Positions 1 to 11,178 of a stretch of DNA of 64,000 nucleotides are shown piece by piece. The notes beneath the pieces were generated by a model that was not told the DNA's origin, ran no database searches, and was given only the letters and a program-made list of their open reading frames with translations. The position numbers and the translations under genes are program-made. Source of the DNA: Gnetum montanum (taxonomy: Eukaryota; Streptophyta; Gnetopsida; Gnetales; Gnetaceae); the NCBI GenBank assembly GCA_015680685.1, contig MNCI01003070.1, forward strand, positions 316,215 through 380,214, read 5' to 3'. Numbering within the stretch: position 1 is the first letter of the stretch; the number at the start of each line of letters is the position of its first letter.

Positions 1-1189
1 TACCCTTAATGTATCTCAGGATTCTCTTAATAGTACTCCAATGCTCTCGTCTAGGATTTGCCATGTACCGACTAACTACTCCCATTGCTTGTGCAATGTC
101 TAGTCTTGTACAAATCATATCGAACATTAGGCTTTCCACTACTAATGCATACGATACTTGAGACATCTCATTCCTCTCTACTTCATTGCCAAGACACATC
201 TCGGAGGATAATTTGAAATGAACAAGAAGTGGAGTAGAAATTGGTTTACAGTCTTGCATGTTGAAGCATTGCAAGATCTTACCCAAGTAGTTTTTTTGAG
301 AAAGCCAAATATTCTTGTTATTTCTATCTTGGTGAATTTGCATCCCTAGAATCTTGTTTGCTAGTCCCAAGTCTTTCATATCAAATTTCCTAGCCAACTG
401 TGCCTTCGGTTCTTGGATTTGCTCTTTGTTGGGGCCTACAACCAACATGTCATCCACATACTATAGCAAAACAATGAAATGTTCATCAAACCTCTTAAAA
501 TATGTAAAAGGGTTTGCACCGAGTCTATTGTACCCAAGGCACATGATATATGATTCAAATCTCTTGTACCAACACCTTGGTACTTGTTTGAGACCATACA
601 TGGATTTGTTCAAGCTACAAACCAAGTTCTCTTTGACTTCTTCTACAAAACCTTCTAGTTGGAGCATGTAAATCTCTTCTTCAAGATCTCCATGAAGAAA
701 AGAAATTTTCACATCTAGTTGTTCTAGATGTAGGTCAAACGTAGCACACATTGCTAGGACTACTCTAACTATTGTAAGTTTAACCATAGGAGAAAATATC
801 TTCTTCAAGTCAATTCTTTCTTTTTGAGCATATCCCTTTACCACCAATATTGCACGATATCACTCCACTTGGTCATTACTATCATGTTTAATCTTGTAGA
901 CCCATTTGTTTCCAATAGCCTTCCTTCCTTGTGGTAGTGTAACAAGACCCCATGTCTTGTTTTTATGTAAAGCTTCAATCTCCTCCTACATTGTTGTCAT
1001 CCACAAAGACACATCTGGACTTTTGAGCACCTCATGTAAAGTTGAGGGCTCTCCATCCTTCGTTAAAAGGTAGTATGCAACATTACTTCTTGTAACATAA
1101 TCTGAGTGCCCAGTTGGTGATATTTTTGCTCGAGATGACTTACGAACTTCATAAGCTTCAAAATTAACTAGTTCTTTCTCTTCATACAT
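1..1189 (-). pseudogene. copia reverse transcriptase / RNase H part (degenerate)
   Basis: Minus strand, downstream of integrase. After a linker (986-1189) comes the RVT_2-type reverse transcriptase: a stretch reading VKGYAQKERIDLKKIFSP, then LDVKISFLHGDLEEEIYM and MYGLKQVPRCWYKRF, all typical of plant copia elements. The catalytic YVDD box is present (449-460), but a single TAG codon at 461-463 sits directly before it. The frame then continues (DMLVVGPNKE) towards position 1 and the RNase H side. A further stop at 986-988 separates linker and RT. Encoded product in an intact relative: RNA-dependent DNA polymerase that copies element RNA in the virus-like particle. Not functional here. Confidence 0.88.
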
Positions 1190-1229
1190 TGATGTTGCTT
1201 CAAAACTAATTGGATCTTTAGCTTTTGTC

Positions 1230-2530
1230 TTATCTTCTACCTAGATTTTCCTTTGAAGTGTTATCATCTCCCTTCTCTTGCATTTTATCTTTTGTAAATA
1301 CCACATCTCTATTGATGAAAACCTTGTGGGTAGTGGGATCCCATAGGTGATACCTCTTAACTCCATCAACATACCCTAAGAAGATACATTTTCTGGACTT
1401 TGGGTCTAACTTCAATCTTTCTTGGTCATTGTACATCACATACACAAAACTTCCAAATGTATGGAGATGAGAATAAATAGCTAGCTTACAAGTCCACATT
1501 TCCATTGGTGTTTTTAGATCAATCGTACTTGATGGAGACTGATTGATTAAATAGTAGGTATTGACTGCTTTTGCCCAAAATGACTTGGTTAGATTTGCAA
1601 CCCTCAACATTGATCTCGTTTTTTCCAACAAGGTTTTTTTCATCTATTCTGCCACTCCATGGTGTTGAGTGTGAGCCATTGTGAACTACCTCTTAATGCC
1701 TTCTTGTTGACAAAATACATCAAATTCATCACTTGTATATTCTCCTTCATTATTCATCCTTAGACACTTGATCCTTTGTTTGGGCTCAAGTTCTACCCGC
1801 ACTTTAAAAACTTTGAAGAATAAAAAGACATCCACCTTTTTTTTGATTGGATACACCCAACATCTCCTGGAGTAATCATCAATGAAAGATACAAAGTATC
1901 TTACTCCTCCTAGGAAAGTAATTGGTGCTTGACAAACATTAGAGTGCATCAAGTCCAAGATGACTTTACTCTTAGTTGTTAATGTGCTAAATTTTAATCT
2001 ATTTTGCTTACTAGTAACACAATGCTCATAAAATAGTAAACATATTGAATTGAGCCTAGGAAGTAGTCGTTGTTTTGAGAGAATCTTCAAACCTTGTTTT
2101 GACATGCCACAACATCGTCGATTCTTCTTTTGAACTAGTTGATGCAATAGAAGACTCTTCCACTTGATGTGTGTCCCCCAAAAGCATGTACAAATCTATA
2201 GCAACCTTTTCTACCTTCATTACCATAATTGCATCTTTGGTAATCTTCAAGATCCCATTCTCTATATGAGTTTTGCACCCAACATCATCTAGTTGCCCTA
2301 AAGATAGTATATTTCTCTTTAGGCCCTCCACCTGTCATACCTCTTATATGGTGCGAATACTGACATCATACATCTTTATCTTGACAACACCACTACTAGC
2401 TATTTTCAAAGCATGATCATTTCCCATGTACATAGATCCTTCTAAGATTGGATTGTAGTGATGAAACTGTTCTCTCTGAGTTCATGTGCCATGTTGCTCC
2501 TAAATCCAAGATCCAAGCATCAGTGAGCTT
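1230..2530 (-). pseudogene. copia protease, GAG-pre-integrase and integrase (degenerate)
   Basis: Minus strand. The protease signature is WILDLGATWHM near 2490-2522; family members have D-S-G, here D-L-G. Next come ILSLGQLDDVGCK (GAG-pre-integrase), integrase core with SFIDDYSRRCWVYP, and the C-terminal IFLGYVDGVKRYHLWDP with RDVVF. Frames change near 2056-2150 and stops occur near 1685 and 1640. Both catalytic aspartates seen in relatives (HSD and SDN motifs) read as asparagine here (HSNVC; NNEGEY). The integrase would insert element cDNA into chromosomes; this copy cannot. Confidence 0.87.
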
Positions 2531-3363
2531 CTATCTACCTTCATCAATAGTTGCCTCACTGTATAGAACATCACTGTCATTTGAAGTACTTGCCACATTC
2601 CCTTGAGGATTTTTTTCATTACTCTTCTTGTTCCAACACTCCTTCTTTAGGTGTCCTCTCTTGCCACAGTTGTAGCAAGTAATGTTTTTCTTTTTTCTTC
2701 TTGACTTGGATCTACCATGAATTTGGTTCCAATTGGAATCACGTTCCATGGATCTCCCTTTCATCATTGTTAAGGCCTCTACCTTTTTTGCCAACTTATT
2801 TTCCTTGTTCTTACACTAACTTTCTTCTTCAAGAACCACAGCTACAACCTCGTTGAAGACAAGATCATCCATAAGGACATTATTGGTCAAGTTAATGATA
2901 AGTTGATCATATGAATTAGGTATTCTTTAAAGAAGAATTTCTACACATTCACCTGCATCTACTTTATAACCCAATGATGTGAGTTGAGAAAATAAAGTTT
3001 TTAGGGTGTTGATATGGTTAGTTACTGATGAGGTTTCTGCCATATGAAGAGTGTAAAGTCTTCTCTTCAAGAAGATTTTGTTGTGGAGTGATTTAGCCTT
3101 GTACAACTTCTTTAGAGTGTCCCATATTTCCTTCGTTGTCTTCTTCTCTACAATACTTGAAAGAACCCATCTACTAGTGCCAAGTGTAAATTGGCAATAG
3201 CATTACCATCCATTTCATTCCACTTATCATCATCTATGACTTGCTATGACCTTTCTCCAATAGTTACCAGGAAATTATCTTTACGCAAAATTGCATGTAA
3301 CTTCATTTTCCACAATGTGAAGTTGCTTCCATTGAACTTCTCTATTTCATATTTACCAACCAT
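2531..3363 (-). pseudogene. copia gag (degenerate)
   Basis: The likely start is the ATG at 3361-3363, about 60 bp after the primer binding site, giving VGKYEIEKFNGSNF and LWKMKLHAILRKDN, the usual copia gag N-terminus. The C-terminal end holds a canonical CX2CX4HX4C zinc knuckle (CYNCGKRGHLKKEC, about 2640-2680) for RNA packaging, after a basic stretch. Between them the frame is broken by several stops. Gag forms the virus-like particle in intact copies. Confidence 0.85.
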
Positions 3364-3414
3364 TTTGGAAACTTTGTATGCATGATCTGCAACACTTCCA
3401 TGGACTATGAACCT

Positions 3415-3425
3415 GGCTTCGATAC
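3415..3425 (-). other. copia primer binding site (initiator tRNA-Met type), left half
   Basis: Minus strand reads GGTATCGAAGCC when joined with 12067-12073 across element A. This resembles the TGGTATCAGAGC primer site used by many plant copia elements (complement of the initiator tRNA-Met 3' end). Element A inserted inside it. Confidence 0.75.
3421..3425. repeat. target site duplication of element A (left), GATAC
   Basis: GATAC precedes the terminal TGATGAGTGG of element A and the same GATAC follows its other end at 12067-12071. A 5-bp duplication is the normal product of Ty3/gypsy integrase and fixes both ends of the element. Confidence 0.92.
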
Positions 3426-3497
3426 TGATGAGTGGCGGGGTACCCCTACACTCAACCATACGAATACGAGCGTTTCACGCACTATCTGGTCAAACTC

Positions 3498-3581
3498 CAT
3501 AGACGGACTAGTTGTGGTATCTAGACAGTTATTCTTAGNTCATAGACGGACTAGTTGTGGTATCTAGACAGTTATTCTTAG
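3498..3581. other. Assembly join: single N at 3539 flanked by a 41-bp direct duplication
   Basis: The 41 bases before the N are repeated just after it, with the N and one base between. The right LTR of the same element has only one copy of this segment. This is the pattern of two overlapping contigs placed end to end. Confidence 0.85.
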
Positions 3582-4219
3582 ATCACAATTCACTGTCTTC
3601 CCATCTGGACTAGTGTTGACTTTTTCATGTATGGTTTAGTCTAGAGTGAGGTGTATGACGTGTTCCTATACTACTGCTACTCTTGGAGATAATGGAAAAT
3701 AATATTAACTAAGTTAAGAAAGAGACGGTGAGAGAGAATCTAAGCTAGCCTAAGTGCGATGAGCATCCATTCCTCAATCATCCGTACACATCTTGGACCT
3801 CGTGCACAACTACCATTGGGATTACCAAGTGTAGATCCTAGGTACACTACTGGGTTACCAAGTAGTCACACTTAAATGCTCGTGATCAAGTTGTACTCAT
3901 TCTGCATTTAAAAGGAGTTTAGGGTGAAGAGATATTAACTAAGAAAGCAGTAAATAACAAATAAATAAATAAATAAGCTAAGTGGATGCTACAATGATGA
4001 AGTAATCTCGATCTTTATTGTCAGTCATGTGTGTGTCCAAGTATGTCACACTCGAATAAGGATGTTGTACAATTACAATCACCACACTGCGGCCATGCAC
4101 TAGGAGAGAAGGGTTGAGAGAAGAACTACTTAAAACTAAACACTTAAAAGAAATTCTAAAAACTAAGAACTTATCTTTAGATCTATCTACCCCTTATTTA
4201 TAGATGAGGAGACATGTTA

Positions 4220-4257
4220 TGATATCGCATATGCAATATCACATATGCGATATCGCA
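4220..4257 (-). promoter_or_regulatory. GATATCGC palindrome cluster in U3 of element A 3' LTR
   Basis: Three palindromic units around GATATC/AATATC cores, alternating with CATATG-like spacers, lie about 15 bp upstream (minus strand) of the TATAAATA box. The same arrangement occurs in the other LTRs of the A/B/C/F type. Confidence 0.7.
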
Positions 4258-4280
4258 GCCAACAAAATGATAACTCATCA

Positions 4281-4292
4281 TACCCCCACAAC
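4281..4292 (-). promoter_or_regulatory. Polypurine tract of element A
   Basis: Minus strand reads GTTGTGGGGGTA immediately before the LTR start TGATGAG; equivalent tracts precede the 3' LTRs of C (32784-32793) and E (62785-62795). It primes plus-strand DNA synthesis in LTR elements. Confidence 0.8.
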
Positions 4293-4471
4293 TGAATAAA
4301 AACTCATCCTCGAGTTACAGTGAGAACAAGCTCCATTGATTACACAGTGGATAGTTATGGGATTATTCACTGGTGAGAATGCGTTCATGTCGTAGTGTGG
4401 AATCAGAACACAATTGAGACACAACACAACGAATGCGAAAGGAAATCCTATAACTACAAAATTGATGGAAC

Positions 4472-7231
4472 TCATGTAGTTCCTGGTGGCGGTGGCTCCT
4501 CCATGGGTGTTTTTTCTTGTCTTGTGCTCCAGGTCTTTGGACTTAATGACGTTGAAGTATGGCATGGATTTTCTCCTGTTCAGTTTGGGGGTTTTGCACC
4601 ATCCATGCTAGTGTTCTGATGTTTGATGAAGTTGGCACCTCCCATGGGTAGGGTAGTTGCTGAAACATTTGATTTGCCTTGACATACTAAGCTGCAAATA
4701 CCCTTCGTTCCTCCTCGTAGGCTCTGGCTTTGTCTCTGTATTCTTGAAAATCTGTAAGCCATCGAGCCAAGTCTGTTGCGACACCTTTTTATCCCTGGTA
4801 GCTTGCTTTAACCACCTCAAGTTCAGAATTTGCAATCCCCAGTTTTTGCAATATCTTCTTGCGTTTTGCAAATTCTGTTTCATATTTGATGTAGGTGATG
4901 GCTACCTATTGCTTGAGCTCTATTCCCGAGCACCCTATTGTTAACATGGAGAGGTTGGCATACTACAGGTTTGCCAACTCCATGTATTCAGTAAGGTCCT
5001 AGATCTGTAGGTCCCAGTTCTTAACTTTTTCCTGGTGGGCAAATGCATATGTGTCCAATATGGCCTGCCAGTCAGTGTGTTGAGCACTGATAGCATTGAT
5101 GTGGGCCTTGGCCATACGAATCTCCTTCTCAATGATCTTCTTATACATCCCCACCTAGTCCTAGAAGTGCTCATTTAGATTTTCATGCCATTTAGCCTCA
5201 TTTTTTCATGCACTTATTTCAATAGTTGTCTTTTGGTAGATGGTGCATACCTCCTCCATTGAGAGAGTTTGATTTTCCTTGGCTAAACGGTTCATGTCTT
5301 GGTTGACCTAGATGAATTGTTCTTGCAACTACTAAAAATGTTCTTCAAGAACATTCTTTTGCTTTTCCACAGAGATCAACTGAAGGTTGTTGGCAACAAG
5401 TTGCTTGTTTTCCTCTCGTAAGGCCTTGAGTGTCTTGGTATGCACATAAGTTTGCGCTTGTGCAGCAGAGGCATTCGAAACAAACTTCTCTTTTTCTTTT
5501 GCCACCTTCTTATTTTTTATTAGTAGTTTGGTTAGTTGCTTAGTTTTGAAAGTTTCTAGCTGGTCTGCGGGAACAAATTGCAAAGGGTCCCACTGTGCTA
5601 CTTGTAGGGCCATGAGCCTTTCTTGCAATTTTTGCACCTCTGCTTTAGCATGCTCGATCCTTATCTCTATCAAGACTAGCTTCCCTCTGGTGGAAATGAG
5701 GTCTGATTGAATTGCTGTAACATCCTAAGGTATGTCAAACAGGGACGTCATTACCTATCCTGTTTGTAGCAATCGATCAAGTACATCCTCATGTTCTGCA
5801 GGAGTCATTGAGGTTCCGGCCAGAGTTTGAGCATCCCGTGCTCCTGTAAGGTCTGTTGGTGGCACAACAAGTACTTTAAATGATTTTTTAATATGTTCTG
5901 TGACCACTTCTACGGCTCCTACTACATCCTGATGTTGCATGACCACCGTTGTGGCCCCTTCATTAGTTTTCAAATGCACTTGAAAAGATGCAGCGTTCCT
6001 TGAGATCTGTTGTGACAAAGTGCTCTCCTCTCCTCCTGTATGGATGGACACCTCTCCCCTTGCATGATCCAAAGAAACCATGGGATGTATGGCATCGTCG
6101 ATGATGCGAAAGAGATTTGCATCATCACAACTTCCCGAACTGACTATCTCAACGATGGCCTGGAGATGGCTCATCGATAGTCTATAATCTTGCGGCGGCA
6201 ATGGTTGATCTTGGCCCATGCTAGGCCCTCCTTCTTGTTGTCGGCTAGGTCTTGTGCTTGGAAGTTGGCTGGGCCCTGCAAGTTGAGTTGCAGTTGGCCC
6301 TACTGTTTGTACCTTTTCTTATTTTGATCCCAACATCTCACTAGTGATTTTCCTTGCAGCTAGTGGCTTTAGCAATCTAGCATATGAAGCATTTTGGGAT
6401 TTTTAAAGGACATCATTGGTGTATCCTCTGATACCAGCACATCTACACAGCTTCCTGATAAGACAAGGGAAGGGAAACGCAAGCTTTCCTGTCTTCCATT
6501 CTTCTAACTGCCTCAGGATCTCTTTAAAATATAGTTGAGGTAGGTTAGCATTAACCTTCCCCAACAACACTGCACATCCTCTTGCCACATATGTTGAAAT
6601 TATTTTTAAGCTCTTTGTGGGGAAGAGGTGATAAGTCCCTATTTTGAAGTAGATCCTCTCTTCTGTTGTCAACTCTCCAATCATCTTATCTTTCTCGCCA
6701 TATGCCATTTCCAACCAAACTTATTATGCATCAAGGATTGAATGGGTAGACAACTAAGCAACCTTTGGCCTTGTATTCAAAAGGTTTAATACTTCCAAAA
6801 TGGCTTGAATAGAAAAATCGACTGTCACACCACAAATGTTAACCATGGTGCCTTGTTCCTTGTTGTGCCAAAATTGGTACGTTTTTCCTAAGTACCAGGG
6901 ATCCTTTGAGGTGGTCCTGAACGACCTCTAGAGAAAACTCTGCAAAAGATTTAAAATTTAATTCCACAATCATCGCAGTGAATGTGGACCTTTCATGGAT
7001 AGCCTGAACACAATCTTGGGACAACGTGAGATGTTGTCCTTGTTCAGGCACTGCAGCAACTCCTCCTTCTACCTACCTTGATTGTACAGTAGTAGAGTCC
7101 TCTTGGTGAATGCTAAATGATTGTTCCTCCTGCTCTGCATGTTGTCTGATAAGAACTTGTCCTTCACCTCTCCTAGGTTGTTTGCTTCCACCTTGAGTAG
7201 GACCTTCCTGTTGTCCACGTTTCGGGGCCAT
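4472..7231 (-). pseudogene. Element A ORF2: plant-transposon-protein-like domain plus long coiled coil (broken)
   Basis: The start is the ATG at 7229-7231 (MAPKRGQQEG), directly after a splice-acceptor-like TGATTGCAG; the end is KAPMEEPPPPGTT then TGA at 4472-4474, the same as in C. Segments in order: basic N-terminus; a domain with GVTVDFS, LTTEERIYFKIGTYHLFPTK and LAFPFPCLIRKLCR (6403-6850), which resembles the Pfam 'putative plant transposon protein' family as I remember it; a middle part with VVMQHQDVVGAVEVV and SMTPAEHEDVLDRLL (5755-6219); and a long glutamate/lysine/glutamine coiled coil (5332-5673 and onwards). A deletion of about 30 bp near 6900 relative to C shifts the frame, and several stops follow. 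Function unknown; not a polymerase, protease or integrase. Confidence 0.75.
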
Positions 7232-7240
7232 CTGCAATCA
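7232..7240 (-). promoter_or_regulatory. Candidate 3' splice site directly before ORF2 (element A)
   Basis: Minus strand reads TGATTGCAG followed at once by the ORF2 ATG. B, C and E have the same TGATT(G/A)(C/T)AG-ATGG junction. A matching donor-like GGGTAATTAG lies about 222 bp upstream (GT at 7452-7453). Confidence 0.5.
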
Positions 7241-7704
7241 CATGAGGCCAATCGTTAGTAAGGTTGTTTCTGAAGTTAGGTTATACCTTACTACTTGCCT
7301 TAATGAATTTATTTTATCACCGTGTGATGTTGCCCGAAAGATTATAATAGTGAGTCCTTTTTACTTAGGTAGTTTCCAAATTTAGTTTCCCAATCTAACT
7401 AAGGGGATGAAATTATTTTTGGCACATTTATCTCTAATGTTATAACTAATTACCCTTGATAATGTCCTTCAGATGATGAAAATTTCCAAAAATGTTATGC
7501 ACTATTCAGCATGTGTCCCTCCCCCACGACTAAACTAAACACTCCAGGTTTAAGTAGGTTTAGATGGAATGAAAATTGGAAGACCAGTGAGCGAGATATA
7601 GGTATGAAAGCAAGGGACTTGCAATCGTAAGTCGTAGAGAAAAATTTGAAAAGCTCCCTCGCGTGAATAGCTAAAAGTGATGGCAAGTGATGTGGGGTAT
7701 CGTG

Positions 7705-7745
7705 TATATATAGGTTGTTGTGACATGATATCGTGGCCTATCGAT
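7705..7745 (-). promoter_or_regulatory. Internal promoter-like site of element A (palindromes plus TATATATA)
   Basis: Minus strand: ATCGATAGG, CCACGATATCATG, then TATATATA (7705-7712), about 475 bp upstream of the ORF2 ATG. The layout copies the LTR U3: GATATC palindromes just before a TATA box. B has the same site at 19040-19081 and C at 29374-29431. Confidence 0.5.
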
Positions 7746-8350
7746 GTTAAGGCCCAAGAGAAAATACCAACTTTTGAAGATTTTTTTGAAATTAATAATG
7801 CAAGTTAAGGACATGTGGGAAAATGTTAAAGGGTTCTAGGGTAATTTAGTTAGTTTTAAAGGCACGAATAATTATAGATGGGTGGAATTGATCACTAAAG
7901 GCTTCGGGTGGTCAAGGAGAGAAAAAGGCCATGTGATGGTTCTAAGGAATGTTGGAATTCAGAGGGATAGTAATAAGGGAAAGAACATCGTTGACAATAT
8001 GTTGAGGGTAATAAATGGTGTGTGGAAGATGGGTTATGAGTGCAAATTAAAAAAATTACATAAGTGGGTCCTCCCCAAAGCAGGTTCCAACCTATAATGC
8101 CCTTGCATAACCACACTTAAAAGTGTCAGTGGGCATTCAAAGGGTTAAATGTAATCCACACTGATTTCAAAAAACACACATGTAAGTATCACTGGCATGA
8201 GGTAAGAATTCTACACTATACGAGACATGAGCTACAATTACATGAATAGTGAGTTGAGACGGACTATAGAAGGGATTGTAGAGATTGGGACATGAGGTAA
8301 CTGACCCAGGGCAAAGTGAATCCTGCATGTAAATCATGATTAATGTGTCA

Positions 8351-8584
8351 TTAACCTGTCATTCCAAGATCAGGACCAAGTCCATTCCTCTGATCAGTGA
8401 CACTGCATTGTTTCATCCCATGATGAGAAACTATTAGAGTTCCAAAACAACAAGGCGTATGATCACTTGGCATTTTGTTCAAGGGAGGAGTGATTTTTTC
8501 TTTGTGGCACTTCCTTTGTTTTTCTTTTTTCTGTTGAATCCAGAGAAGCCGCCAACCTTCAGGCATGGGTGCATGTCTTTCCAA
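8351..8584 (-). CDS. Possible small conserved ORF in the gag-ORF2 spacer (element A)
   Basis: A 77-codon frame with a stretch KCHKEKITPPLN, a CCFGTLIVSHHGMKQC segment and a C-terminal LGPDLGMTG. Element B has the equivalent open frame at 18194-18436 ending at the same place, and C has it broken by two stops near 28570-28760. No known domain. It may be an accident of conserved noncoding DNA. Confidence 0.3.
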   Translation of the reverse strand: MERHAPMPEGWRLLWIQQKKEKQRKCHKEKITPPLNKMPSDHTPCCFGTLIVSHHGMKQCSVTDQRNGLGPDLGMTG

Positions 8585-9105
8585 TGGGTCCCCCTAGAAC
8601 AACATTGGATTTTCAAGTGCTTTTTGATTACTCTTACTCCCATTTTGCATAGATCTACAAGGATCTTAGTACAACCATGTTGCATGATAACTCCCACGGA
8701 CGTCACCAAAGAGAATCTGCAAGTCCCCTTGATGTCACAGCCTAATCATTTCCTCTTGATCCATCCTTCTTCATTTTAGGTACAATGAACAAAAAATTAA
8801 TTTGAAGTTTTAAGAATGTCAAGAATATCACTATACCCTCGAATAGAACCTCTTATTTGTATAATGGATGAGTGGCTGTAATGGGCTCACTGTCCAAATA
8901 ATTGATTGCTTTAGACTTGATAACATAGAACACACTTCAAACAATGAGCCACATGAGTGTTTTATTTGAAAATGAGATTACTTATAAAAGATTAAAAAGA
9001 CAAAAAGACAAAAAGATAAAATAAGAAATTGAAAAAAGAAAAAATGGAAGACAAAAAATTGTAAAATTAAAGAAAATGAAAAATATTTATTAATCCTGCT
9101 TGTTA

Positions 9106-11037
9106 TTAAAATTGGGAATATCCCCCATAACTAAATGATTGAGCATGGCAATGATTAATAATTGAAAGATGAGGATCCTTGCATGTTGGAAACATTGAAA
9201 CTCGGTCATACTTACCCCATTGGGGTTCACACACTTGATTATAGTAAGCATAGTGGGGCAATTTATGAGATGTGGTTCCAGGATAAAGAGTTGACCCACT
9301 ATGATACTTAGGACCGTAAGATGGTATGTAAGGATCAGGATGTCGTTCTCCATGGCTGTATTCATTGGGCCATATGGTTGTTGGAGTGTTAATTGGTGGC
9401 CCTGATGAGGTGACATGAGGTGTTGGGTTCGAAGAGAAGGATGCACCATAGTGTTGGACTTGTGCTGAGTTGGAGAATGCAGTGGCCTTGAAATTATGTT
9501 GTCCCTTCCTATGGTCATGTCTAAAGAAGGGACACTTTTGATGTTGGTGAGGTCCCTCACTGTTGTTGGCAATAGTAGCACAAGTAATGTTCATGGGTTG
9601 TTGCTGTGGTGCAGACACTTCAGGAACAATAGGTGGCGATGTAGAAGGAGGGAAAGGATGAGAATGTTGAAATTTAGGAGGAGTGTAAGGTCTACAAGGT
9701 GATGGTTGTGTTGAGAACATGGGCTGATAGTACCAAGGAGAATCATAATGCAGTGAGATAGAGTATGTTGACCTAGTTGGGGAAACAGGATGTTGGACTA
9801 GGTAAGCATTAGATTCGGATGATATGAAGGGTGTCTCTAGTTTAGGGATGGCTTCCCCCACTACTGGGATTGTTGCCACTATGATCGAACATAGTATCTC
9901 CATACAAACTCTAGGTGTAACGTGTTTCCCCAATGCTCATATAAATGTAACAAGTTTGGGAATTGGCCCTTGGGATGATCATACAGGCAAATGTTGCATT
10001 CATGCATATGATTGGTAGTTGAACTCTTATTTTCTTCATTCCTTCTTTCCGATTATCTAATGATATTTTGTCCTGCTTCTCGGGTTGTCAAAACTCTATC
10101 TCCAATAATATCGATATACTCTCCATACTTTTTATACGTCCATTCCAACATCTTATTGATCTTTTCCTTGACTTCTTCCAATGATTGTTGTACTAGCAAA
10201 GATGGTTCTTCCCCCTTGAGATAGGTTGATTTCTCCTTTTTGTGATTATGGACCTTTGTTAAGTTAAGATTTTGGTCCCATTCATTTTTTTCACCGCTCT
10301 CCCATCTAACCATTTCTCCTTCCTCTTTTGCTACCCGCTTAATAAGCTCTTGAAATTAATGGGTTCGTAGTTTGTATAGTTGACCTTGGGCATACATCCC
10401 TAGGGTTTCTCTTGTTGCATCACGAAGCCCATCAATGATATGGTACATTAACCTTTCCTCAAAGAACTCATGGCCTGGATAGTTGTTTAATAGTGCATAA
10501 TATCTTTCTAAGGCCATGTCCAAGGGTTCATGTTGTGCTTGTTTCCACTCTTGAATTTGTTTCCTCAAGGCTGACACTCTTGTGTAGGTTTGATATCTTT
10601 CATTAAAGAGGTCTACCATTGTTGGCCAACAAGTATCATAGGAAAGAGCTTGAGTTTTTGCCATCCGTTATCAATGTTGTTCCATGCGCAGGCATCATAG
10701 AAGGCTTGTAAATGTTGTTGCGGATCTAATTCATAGCCTCCTGAGAAATTGGAAAGATTGTTTAAATCAAGCCTAGGTAGGTGGCTCTCTTTACGATGCC
10801 TAAGGGAGATTCAAACAACCTCTTATATTTGCGTTAGGTTTGTAGTGGCCAGTAGGGGTTCATCATCATCAAGTAAGTTATGCTTTCGTGCATTGGGATG
10901 ATGCTACCTTAATTTATGTTTATAAGAAACCCCCACCTCAGTTACGTACTCCGATCTTCATTGTCATATAATTCGTTGGTTCTCCAATGAATTGCCTTAC
11001 TAGATGTGGCATTATCATAGTCTTGTAGGAGAGGCAT
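9106..11037 (-). pseudogene. Element A gag (broken)
   Basis: Starts at ATG 11035-11037 (MPLLQDYDNAT), as in B and C. The retrotransposon gag domain is seen in 10356-10664 (LFNERYQTYTRVSALRKQ, ALERYYALLNN, MYHIIDGLRDATRETLG), then a charged linker at 10053-10313, then a long proline-, serine- and histidine-rich C-terminal part (9106-9933) ending SYGGYSQF. Stops and frame changes near 10340 and 10000-10050 break it. Gag would package element RNA into particles. There is no protease after it. Confidence 0.82.
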
Positions 11038-11159
11038 GGTTATGCAATTGTGCGTGAATTTATATGTGACTTTTTATAATTATTTCTTCCTAAAAGATAT
11101 ATCGTTAATTCCTATACAACGACCTTGTATGATATAACTAATCTAGATAACTAGCACCA

Positions 11160-11177
11160 TCCCTGGCAACGATGCCA
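11160..11177 (-). other. Primer binding site of element A (tRNA-Asp type)
   Basis: Minus strand TGGCATCGTTGCCAGGGA, one base inside the LTR. The complement of the plant tRNA-Asp 3' end is TGGCGCCGTTGCCGGGGA, so 15 of 18 bases agree. This primer type is known from Athila-like gypsy elements. Confidence 0.75.
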
Positions 11178-11178
11178 A

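Larger units (their letters stand above)
1..3425 (-). mobile_element. Ty1/copia LTR retrotransposon, internal region (decayed, runs off the left edge)
   Basis: On the minus strand the order is primer binding site, gag with zinc knuckle, protease, integrase, reverse transcriptase, which is the Ty1/copia order. The element is cut at its primer binding site by gypsy element A; its 5' LTR reappears at 12072 and beyond. The 3' LTR lies left of the window. Many in-frame stops and frameshifts show it is dead. It is antisense to the GULLO exon at 12898-14019 and would lie in that gene's upstream intron if the gene is complete. Confidence 0.9.
3426..4280 (-). repeat. Element A 3' LTR
   Basis: Bounded by TGATGAG...CTCATCA inverted ends. 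Read on the minus strand it holds U3 with GATATCGC palindromes (4220-4257), a TATAAATA box near 4195-4203, the polyadenylation-type AATAAAGATCGAG segment and the end CCACTCATCA at 3426. An artificial single-N join with a 41-bp duplication lies at 3498-3581 and lengthens it. Confidence 0.92.
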
